46,501 nt of DNA from Acidobacteriota bacterium. Its GTDB lineage: Bacteria > Acidobacteriota > Terriglobia > Bryobacterales > Bryobacteraceae. Position numbers and translations under genes: made by a program. Location: contig VFZX01000017.1 in assembly GCA_016871015.1 (NCBI GenBank), positions 1-46,501 on the forward strand. Direction: 5' to 3'. The first letter of the stretch is position 1. Each line of letters opens with the position of its first letter. The notes below the pieces were generated by a model. That model did no database searches. It worked only from the letters and a program-made list of their open reading frames with translations, and was not told where the DNA came from. Below, piece by piece: positions 40,124-46,501 of the stretch.

Positions 40124-41668
40124 ATGCCACTCCTTCCGATTCGTGAGATTGCGGCCAGGGCGGGATTCGCTCCCGGAGACCTCAGAGAGCTCGGGCCACA
40201 TACCGCCAAAGTATCGATTGGCGCCGCGGACCAAATCTCGCACCGCGGGAAGCTGATTCTCGTCACCGCCATCAACCCCACCAAACATGGGGAGGGCAAG
40301 ACCGTAACTTCGATCGGGCTCTCCCAGGCGATTAACCGGCTCGGCCCGCGATCGATCGTCACCCTGCGCCAACCCTCTCTCGGACCGGTTTTCGGGGTCA
40401 AAGGCGGCGCCGCGGGAGGCGGACTCTCGTGCGTCGAGCCGGCATCCGCGATCAACCTCCACTTCACCGGAGATTTCCACGCTGTCACCTCCGCCCACAA
40501 TCTGCTCGCCGCCCTGCTCGACGCTCATCTGTTCCACGGGAACGAGCTCGGCATCGACCCTGCCCGGACCTGGTGGCCTCGCGCGATGGACATGAATGAC
40601 CGCGCGCTGCGGCGCATCACCGTCGGCGAAGGCGCCACCCGGCGCGAGACCGGATTCATCATCACCGCTGCCTCGGAAGTGATGGCCATTCTGGCGCTCG
40701 CCTCCTCGCGCCAGGATCTTATCCAGCGCCTGGGCAACATCGTGGTCGCGCTCGACCGCTCCGGAGGCGCCGTCCGTGCCTCCGGCCTCGAAGCATCCGG
40801 CGCGATGGCGGCGCTGCTCAACGACGCCGTCCTCCCGAACCTTGTTCAAACCACGGAGAACACCCCAGCCCTGATTCACGCCGGCCCCTTCGGCAACGTC
40901 GCCCACGGAACATCGAGCGTCATTGCCCAGCGGACCGCCCTGCAGACCGCCAGCTACGTGGTCAACGAAGCCGGCTTCGGATCCGACCTGGGCGCCGAAA
41001 AGTACTTCAACATCGTGATGCCCGCCTCCGGCATCAAGCCGGCAGTAGCGGTGGTGGTTGCCTCGGTGCGCGCGCTCGAAGCCCAGGGAGGGGATTTCGC
41101 CAACCTGCGCCATCATATCCGCAATCTCCGGCAGTTCCACGTGCCGGTCGTGGTGGCGATCAACCGGTTTCCCGCCGACACCCAGGAGGAACTGGACCAG
41201 GTCGCCCGGTTCTGCGCCGAGGAGGACACCCCGTGCGCTTTGTCCGAGGTTTTCAGCAAGGGCGGCGCAGGCGGGCTCGACTTGGCGCGCAAGGTGCTCG
41301 ACGCCGCCAGCCAGCCATCGGACCCACAACCCATCTACGCTCCCGGCCTCCCGCTCACCGCCAAGATCGAAGCCATTGCCACGCGGGTTTACGGAGCGGC
41401 CGCGGTGGCGTTTGATCCCGCGGCCGCCGAACTCCTGGACACTTTCTCCCGGCTCGGATTCGGCCACTTGCCGGTCTGCATCGCCAAGTCGCAGTACTCG
41501 CTCACCGGCGAAGGCGGCACGGTCCGGATCACCGGGGCGAGCCTTTCCGCGGGCGCCGGATTCGTCGTAGCCACGGCCGGAAACATGATGTTGATGCCGG
41601 GACTTGGCAAGGATCCCCAAGCCGCCCGGATCGGGGTCGACGATTCCGGCGCGATCTACGGAATCTGA
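40124..41668 (+). CDS. fhs: Formate-tetrahydrofolate ligase (short form)
   Basis: 514 residues, against about 555-560 for characterised enzymes. GKLILVTAINPTKHGEGKTV (P-loop region, usually TPAGEGKTT), LRQPSLGPVFGVKGGAAGGG, INLHFTGDFHAVTSAHNLLA, GNELGIDPARTWW, MNDRALRRI, TGFIITAASEVMAILALA and VCIAKSQYSL leave the family in no doubt. It makes 10-formyl-THF from formate, THF and ATP for C1 metabolism. The P-loop carries Lys-His in place of Pro-Ala or Thr-Pro-type residues, and usually Glu in LREPSLGP is Gln. It is divergent from the DUF3667-type gene, with 11 bases between the starts. Confidence 0.88.
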   Translation: MPLLPIREIAARAGFAPGDLRELGPHTAKVSIGAADQISHRGKLILVTAINPTKHGEGKTVTSIGLSQAINRLGPRSIVTLRQPSLGPVFGVKGGAAGGGLSCVEPASAINLHFTGDFHAVTSAHNLLAALLDAHLFHGNELGIDPARTWWPRAMDMNDRALRRITVGEGATRRETGFIITAASEVMAILALASSRQDLIQRLGNIVVALDRSGGAVRASGLEASGAMAALLNDAVLPNLVQTTENTPALIHAGPFGNVAHGTSSVIAQRTALQTASYVVNEAGFGSDLGAEKYFNIVMPASGIKPAVAVVVASVRALEAQGGDFANLRHHIRNLRQFHVPVVVAINRFPADTQEELDQVARFCAEEDTPCALSEVFSKGGAGGLDLARKVLDAASQPSDPQPIYAPGLPLTAKIEAIATRVYGAAAVAFDPAAAELLDTFSRLGFGHLPVCIAKSQYSLTGEGGTVRITGASLSAGAGFVVATAGNMMLMPGLGKDPQAARIGVDDSGAIYGI

Positions 41669-41688
41669 CCCGGCTCGGCGGGGTGTGA

Positions 41689-41694
41689 TATAAA
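41689..41694 (+). promoter_or_regulatory. TATAAA placed for a leaderless transcript
   Basis: A -10-like TATAAA ends 7 bases before the ATG at 41702, so transcription would begin at or next to the start codon. No Shine-Dalgarno sequence is present. The -35 region is unclear. Confidence 0.45.
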
Positions 41695-41701
41695 TTCCGG
41701 C

Positions 41702-44700
41702 ATGCCGCTCCCGCTCTCGCTCCTGCTCCTTGCTCTGCCGCTCGCCGCTCAAGAATACAGGGCCAGTCTGCTGGGAACCGTATCCGATTCCTCGGGCGCC
41801 ACCGTCTCGGACGCCGCGGTCCGCGTCACCAACATGGACACCCGCGTGTCGAACGCGGTGAAGACCGGGCCGGACGGATCCTACTTGGTTCCATTCCTCA
41901 ATCCTGGACGTTACACCCTCACGGTGGAGATGTCCGGATTCAAGACCTTCGAGCGCAGTCCGATCGAGCTTCGCGTCAGCGACCGGACCCGGCTGGACGT
42001 ATCCCTCGAGGTCGGCCAGGTTACCGACCGGGTCACGGTAGTCGCGGAAGCACCGCTGCTCGAAGTGTCCACCTCTAGCCGCGGGCAGAGCGTTGAGAAC
42101 CGCAAGATCACCGACCTCCCATTGAGCGGCAGGAATCCGTTCGGATTCACCAACCTGGCCGCCGGGGTCCAATACACAGGCTCCCTCGCCGGATTCGGAC
42201 CCACCGACAGCGGCGCCATGTCGAGCTATTCGATCAACGGCGGGCGGCCTGGCCAGAACGCGTTTCTGATCGACGGCGTCTCTGACCAGTCCATCACCAC
42301 GGCAAGCAATCTGGCCTACGTGCCGCCGGTCGAGGCAACGGGCGAGCTCAAGATCCAGACCAACACCTACGACGCGCAGTATGGCAGGACCAGCGGCGGA
42401 GTCATCAGCCTGTCCATCAAGCCGGGCACCAACACGTTTCACGGAGCCGCATACGAGTACCTGCGGCGGACCCCGCTCGAGGCCAACACGTTTGCCAACA
42501 ACGCCGCGCGCCAACCCCGTACCTTGCGCCAATACGATCAGTACGGGTTTGAGATCGATGGCCCGGTGCTGCTGCCCAAGCTGTACAACGGCCGCGACAA
42601 GACGTTTTTCATGTTCGCGCTGGAGAGGATCCGGTCACGCTCCCCCGCGAGCTCGCTTGGATCGGTGCCGACGCCCGAGCAGAAGCAGGGAGACTTCTCC
42701 GGCACCCTCACCAGCACCGGACGCCCCTTCATCATTCACGATCCGCTCACCGTCACGCCGAATCCCGGTTTTGACCCGGCCCGCCCGGTCACCCTCGCCA
42801 ACGTCCAGTTCATCCGCGCTCCGCTCCCCGGCAACCGTGTCCCGGCTGCCCGGTTCAACCCGATCGCCGTCCGCGTGCTCAACGATATCCCCGCGCCCAA
42901 CCAGACCGGCGATCCGGTGACCCGGCTCAATAACTGGTTTAGAGGCGACATCCGTGGGGAGCTCGACTACGTGAACTACATCACGCGCGTCGACCACACC
43001 ATCAATAGCGCCTGGAAGATGTTCGCGCGTTGGAACTACAACTTCCGCAACGGAGGCCGCGTCAACTTCGACGGCTGGGATTCCCCCGCCCGCCGAGCCA
43101 CCCACCTGACCCGGCGCAACGATGGAGCCGCGCTCGACGCCGTGGGCACGGTCAGCTCGAAATCGGTGGTCAGCGTGCGCCTGGGATTCAACCGGTTCAT
43201 CGAGGAGTCCATCTTCACGCCCGCCGACGTCTCGGCTCTCGGATTCCCGCAGAAGCTCACCAGCCAGTTGCAGATCCCGGACAAGTACCCCATCATCACC
43301 TTCGAGAACTACCTGCAGACCGGCAACAACGAGACGGCCATCCTGCCCAGCGACACGATCTCGGCTCAGGCCAGCGTGTTGCGGACCTCAGGCGCACATT
43401 CGATCAAGTACGGGTTCGAATACCGGGTGATGCGCTACGCCTCCGTCGGCCGCGCGAACGGACAAGGCAGCTATGGTTTCACGCGCAGCTTCACCAGCTC
43501 GAATCCACAGATTAACGACGCTAACGGAGGCAACGCCATCGCCTCGTTCCTGCTTGGGACGATGAATTCGGCCTCGGCCGTGCTCAATTCGACACCCTAC
43601 CTGGCGTCACGGTATCCCGTGGCGTTCTTCCATGACGATTGGCAGGTCAACAAGCGGCTGACCCTGAACCTGGGCATCCGCTGGGACCTCGAAGGTCCGC
43701 CAGTGGAGCGCTTCGACCGGCAGAACCGCGGGTTCGCCTACAATGCGCGGAGTCCGTTCCAGGTCCCCGGCTTGACACTGAACGGCGGATTGCTGTTCGC
43801 CGGTGTCGACGGGGTTCCGCGGGGCGCCTTCGATCACGACAAGAACAACTTCCAGCCGCGGGTCGGATTGGCGTACCGCCTGTTCGCCGGCAAGCCGGTG
43901 GTGTTCCGGGGCGGCGCGGGACTGTACTACCTGCCGACCGTCGAATTCGGCGGCGTGGCCGGCTTCGCGCAGACCACGAGCGCACAGACCATCACTCCCG
44001 GATTCCTGCCCTTCAATACGCTCGCCGATCCGTTCCCGAACGGACTGATTCCACGCCCGGGCGCTGCGCAAGGGCTGCGGACGCAAGTCGGCGACTCCGT
44101 GAGCTTCAACGAGCCCTCCCGGACCGTGCCCAAGGTCTGGCAATACTCGGCGGGGTTCGAATACGAAGTCGTCCCCGGGATCCTGCTCGAGGCCTCCTAC
44201 GTCGGCAGCCAGACGCTGGAGCTGCAAGTGAGCCGGCCGCTCAGCTACCTCACGACCGACCAGTTGGCGCTCGGGACTCCCTTTCTGAATCAGGTTGTTC
44301 CGAACCCCTTCTTCGGCGTTCTGCCAGCCGCCACGGCGCGCGGCGCCCAAACCACCATCCAACGGCGGAACCTGCTCACCCAGTACCCGCATTTCTCGGG
44401 CGTCACCGCGGGACAGCTCAGCCTGGGAAGCAGTTGGTACAACTCCGTGCAGTTCAAGATCGAACAGCGGTTCAAGAACGGACTGACGTACCTGGTCTCC
44501 TACACAGTCTCAAAGACCATGGAACAGGCGGCATTCCGCAACCCGCAGGACACCGCACTGTCACGCGAGCTGACAACTTTCGACACGCCGCAACGCCTGG
44601 TGCTGAGCGGCTATTACGAGTTCCCCATCGGACCCAAGAAACGCTGGCTGAACAGCGGGATCACCTCACACCTGATCGGGGGCTGGCAGGCCAACTGGAT

Positions 44701-45094
44701 TAGCGTGATTCAATCCGGAACCCCGATGAGCTACCCGGACTTCCAAATCAACGGCAATCCGAAGCTCTCCAGCGGCCAGACGCTCAACCGGTGGTTCGAC
44801 ACGACCAGGGCCCTTTGGGTGCAGCGCGCGGCCGACACCCTGCGGACAGCCCCGCTGCGCAGCCCGAATATCCGGCGTCACACCGCACCCAACGTGGATC
44901 TGTCGCTGAACCGCGACTTCCTGATCCGCGAGGGACACCGGATGCAGCTCAAGGTTGCTGGGTTCAACCTGTCCAATACGCCGGTCTTCGGATTCCCGAA
45001 CACCGACCCCAACTCGCCACTATTCGGTGTGGTCCCGATCACCCAGATCAACAACACCCGCGGTGTCGAAATAGGCTTCCGCTACTTCTTCTAG
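41702..45094 (+). CDS. TonB-dependent-receptor-like outer-membrane protein with carboxypeptidase-regulatory domain (Oar-like)
   Basis: 1130 residues. A signal peptide (MPLPLSLLLLALPLAAQ) precedes a carboxypeptidase-regulatory beta domain at about 20-100 (ASLLGTVSDSSGATVSDAAV; GSYLVPFLNPGRYTLTVEMS). A plug-like region follows (ENRKITDLPLSGRNPFGFTN; SSYSINGGRPGQNAFLIDGV; TYDAQYGRTSGGVISLSIKP), then a large beta barrel with many aromatic strand ends and a terminal Phe (VEIGFRYFF). This architecture is hugely expanded in Acidobacteriota; the cargo is unknown. The stop overlaps the convergent cyclase gene by 4 bases. Confidence 0.9.
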   Translation: MPLPLSLLLLALPLAAQEYRASLLGTVSDSSGATVSDAAVRVTNMDTRVSNAVKTGPDGSYLVPFLNPGRYTLTVEMSGFKTFERSPIELRVSDRTRLDVSLEVGQVTDRVTVVAEAPLLEVSTSSRGQSVENRKITDLPLSGRNPFGFTNLAAGVQYTGSLAGFGPTDSGAMSSYSINGGRPGQNAFLIDGVSDQSITTASNLAYVPPVEATGELKIQTNTYDAQYGRTSGGVISLSIKPGTNTFHGAAYEYLRRTPLEANTFANNAARQPRTLRQYDQYGFEIDGPVLLPKLYNGRDKTFFMFALERIRSRSPASSLGSVPTPEQKQGDFSGTLTSTGRPFIIHDPLTVTPNPGFDPARPVTLANVQFIRAPLPGNRVPAARFNPIAVRVLNDIPAPNQTGDPVTRLNNWFRGDIRGELDYVNYITRVDHTINSAWKMFARWNYNFRNGGRVNFDGWDSPARRATHLTRRNDGAALDAVGTVSSKSVVSVRLGFNRFIEESIFTPADVSALGFPQKLTSQLQIPDKYPIITFENYLQTGNNETAILPSDTISAQASVLRTSGAHSIKYGFEYRVMRYASVGRANGQGSYGFTRSFTSSNPQINDANGGNAIASFLLGTMNSASAVLNSTPYLASRYPVAFFHDDWQVNKRLTLNLGIRWDLEGPPVERFDRQNRGFAYNARSPFQVPGLTLNGGLLFAGVDGVPRGAFDHDKNNFQPRVGLAYRLFAGKPVVFRGGAGLYYLPTVEFGGVAGFAQTTSAQTITPGFLPFNTLADPFPNGLIPRPGAAQGLRTQVGDSVSFNEPSRTVPKVWQYSAGFEYEVVPGILLEASYVGSQTLELQVSRPLSYLTTDQLALGTPFLNQVVPNPFFGVLPAATARGAQTTIQRRNLLTQYPHFSGVTAGQLSLGSSWYNSVQFKIEQRFKNGLTYLVSYTVSKTMEQAAFRNPQDTALSRELTTFDTPQRLVLSGYYEFPIGPKKRWLNSGITSHLIGGWQANWISVIQSGTPMSYPDFQINGNPKLSSGQTLNRWFDTTRALWVQRAADTLRTAPLRSPNIRRHTAPNVDLSLNRDFLIREGHRMQLKVAGFNLSNTPVFGFPNTDPNSPLFGVVPITQINNTRGVEIGFRYFF

Positions 45095-46341
45095 CTCTTC
45101 AACCCTTCGATCCAGAACATCTCGAGGGATTCCTTGCCCTTGATCTCGACAAGTCCTCTGGGCTCAAAATCAGCCTCGTCCCGCACCAGGTCAATGAACG
45201 GGCGGGTCGCGTTGAGCCGCCCCGCCGCGCCGGCTGATTCCACCCGTGACGCAGTGTTGACCGTGTCTCCCCAGACATCGAAGGTGATCTTCTTGAGCCC
45301 CACCACACCCGCCACCAACGGACCCGCGTGCAAGCCGATGCGGACATTCCAGTACGGTTCCTCCCGCGCGGCATGTTCCGCCGCCCTCGCCGCAACATAG
45401 TTCCGGATCGCCGTTGCCGCTTTCACAAGCTGCACCGCGTACCCCGGGCGATGGTCCAGGATCCCACTGATCGCCATATAGCAGTCGCCGATCGTTTTGA
45501 TTTTTTCGACTCCGAACTTCTCACAGATCTGGTCGAATCGCGAATAACAGATATTGAGTTCGCGCACCAGCCGCGCGGGCTCATAGCCGGCGGCAAGCGC
45601 CGTGAATCCGCAGAAATCGGCGAACATGACCGCCGCCAGATCATAGTGGACCGCTTGCACTGAGCCGCTCGATGCAAGCTCGGCCGCGATGGGACGCGGC
45701 AGCATGTTGGTCAGCAGTTCCTCGGACCGTTGCTTTTCCGCGGTCAGCCGGTGGCACATCGCCGCGAGTTGCTTTTGCGTCGCGATCAACTCGGTTTGCG
45801 AGTTCATGGCGTCGTTCTGCTTCCGGATCGTGTCGCACAACGAGAACTCACGTTCCACCAGCCCCGCCATCGTCGATAACAGTTCCCGCTCGCGCTCGCA
45901 GAACCGGCGCGGACGCTGGTCCGCCACGCACAACGTTCCGACTTTCTGGTCGAGAAAGCGCACCGGATGGCCCGCATAGAATCGCAGGAACGGATATCCG
46001 GTGACCATCGGATTTCCCGCGAACCGTTCGTCGTCCAAGGTGTCGGGCACCACCAGTGCTTCCTCCCGCAGAATCGCGTGGCCGCAGAATGAGCTCCGGC
46101 GCGGGGCCTGGTCCACGCTCAGTCCGGCCCGGGCCTTGAACCACTGCCGGTCTGCGTCCAACAGCGCGACGTAGGCGATCGGAGCGTCGAACGTCTGCGC
46201 GGCCAACCGGATCAACTGGTCAAACCGGTCTTCTGCAGGTGTATCCAGCAGGCCAAGCGCCTTTACCGCGGAGATCCGGCCGTGCTCGTCCACCGGAGTT
46301 GGAGCGGGAGTGAATTCGCATCCGGCCACGGGAAGTGCCAT
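45091..46341 (-). CDS. GAF-domain adenylate/guanylate cyclase
   Basis: 416 residues from ATG 46341. A GAF domain is at about 25-165 (RLAAQTFDAPIAYVALLDAD; SFCGHAILREEALVVPDTL; FYAGHPVRFLDQKVGTLCVA). A coiled-coil linker follows at about 175-215 (IATQKQLAAMCHRLTAEKQR). The class III cyclase domain at about 225-395 has VMFADFCGFTALA (metal Asp), KIKTIGDCYMAISG (Lys for base selection and metal Asp), VRIGLHAGPLVAGVVG and FDVWGDTVNTASRVES. It probably makes cAMP in response to a small-molecule or redox signal sensed by the GAF domain. No transmembrane helix is seen. Confidence 0.9.
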   Translation of the reverse strand: MALPVAGCEFTPAPTPVDEHGRISAVKALGLLDTPAEDRFDQLIRLAAQTFDAPIAYVALLDADRQWFKARAGLSVDQAPRRSSFCGHAILREEALVVPDTLDDERFAGNPMVTGYPFLRFYAGHPVRFLDQKVGTLCVADQRPRRFCERERELLSTMAGLVEREFSLCDTIRKQNDAMNSQTELIATQKQLAAMCHRLTAEKQRSEELLTNMLPRPIAAELASSGSVQAVHYDLAAVMFADFCGFTALAAGYEPARLVRELNICYSRFDQICEKFGVEKIKTIGDCYMAISGILDHRPGYAVQLVKAATAIRNYVAARAAEHAAREEPYWNVRIGLHAGPLVAGVVGLKKITFDVWGDTVNTASRVESAGAAGRLNATRPFIDLVRDEADFEPRGLVEIKGKESLEMFWIEGLKS

Positions 46342-46408
46342 CACGTTCTAATCGTCTCTAAGGAGCTGTCTTACAGTGGGGAATTCCCTGTGCGCGACCG
46401 GACACATC

Positions 46409-46443
46409 CTTGACACTTTAGCCTGGATTCTTGCTTGACACTT
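46409..46443. repeat. Two copies of CTTGACACTT, 25-bp period
   Basis: Perfect 10-base direct repeats at 46409-46418 and 46434-46443, in the predicted 5' leader of the cyclase mRNA. The 25-base spacing is not an integer number of helical turns (about 2.4). They could be a regulator site, or unrelated -35 boxes for rightward transcription; no -10 match was found for either. Confidence 0.5.
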
Positions 46444-46470
46444 ATCAAGGGCGGGTGCGGCTCGATCTTC

Positions 46471-46499
46471 ACCTTACACCTTCTCCGCGCGATTGTCAA
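46471..46499 (-). promoter_or_regulatory. Sigma70-type promoter for the cyclase gene
   Basis: On the minus strand TTGACA (46494-46499), 17-base spacer and TAAGGT (46471-46476). The -35 is perfect and the -10 has four of six consensus bases. Transcription would start near 46464, giving a leader of about 120 bases before ATG 46341. Confidence 0.55.
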
Positions 46500-46501
46500 T
46501 A

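Noticed and set aside
40109-42532. 807-codon open frame on the minus strand
   Set aside because: It lies antisense to fhs and the receptor gene, both clearly coding. Long antisense frames are expected in G+C-rich genes with strong codon bias; its Gly/Arg/Val composition shows no domain.
1-46501. tRNA, rRNA, CRISPR array, insertion sequence
   Set aside because: Intergenic regions are short; no cloverleaf-like sequence, regularly spaced repeats or transposase frame was seen. A dedicated covariance-model search was not possible here.

Overview
The window is G+C-rich chromosomal DNA, most likely from a Bryobacter/Solibacter-type acidobacterium. This is inferred from gene content: a TonB-dependent-receptor-like outer-membrane protein with an N-terminal carboxypeptidase-regulatory domain, a free-standing carboxypeptidase-regulatory protein, an FG-GAP propeller protein, a creatininase-family protein and a two-domain M16 peptidase. 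No rRNA, tRNA, CRISPR array, integrase or transposase gene was seen.

Layout. 1-1521: 5' part of a secreted protein (minus) and a DUF937-like/TM/OmpA protein (plus). 1593-8561: five minus-strand genes with short gaps (M16 peptidase, PLP fold-III enzyme, secreted unknown, carboxypeptidase-regulatory protein, creatininase). 8628-12604: a patchwork with a nitronate monooxygenase, a secreted nitrilase-fold amidase, tiny ORFs, a decayed mqsRA toxin-antitoxin module enclosed by a 134-bp imperfect direct repeat, and a threonine dehydratase/serine racemase-type enzyme. 12649-19149: a tightly packed translation/secretion operon, ffh-rpsP-KH-rimM-trmD-rplS-rnhB-small membrane protein-lepB-mannose-1-phosphate guanylyltransferase. 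19141-21559: argD-type aminotransferase and an EEP-family nuclease/phosphatase (minus).

21590-37970 is the most unusual part: about 16.4 kb, all on the minus strand, carrying only tailed-phage particle genes. In transcription order: small basic protein, large terminase, portal, scaffold, P22-like coat protein, three small head-tail proteins, tail tube, tail chaperone with a textbook -1 frameshift site, a very short tape-measure protein, two paralogous distal-tail proteins, a 1284-residue hub with a four-Cys (probable Fe-S) site, and a 904-residue tip protein with a TIM-barrel-like C-terminus. There are no integrase, repressor, replication or lysis genes and no att sites that I could see, and all reading frames are intact. 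It is either a stripped remnant prophage or a domesticated, gene-transfer-agent-like particle.

38118-46341: FG-GAP propeller protein and DUF3667-type membrane protein (minus), formate-tetrahydrofolate ligase and a large TonB-dependent-receptor-like protein (plus, the latter probably leaderless), and a GAF/adenylate-guanylate cyclase protein (minus) with a good sigma70-type promoter at the right edge. Two convergent gene pairs overlap at their 3' ends (19141-19149 and 45091-45094), leaving no room for a terminator between them.
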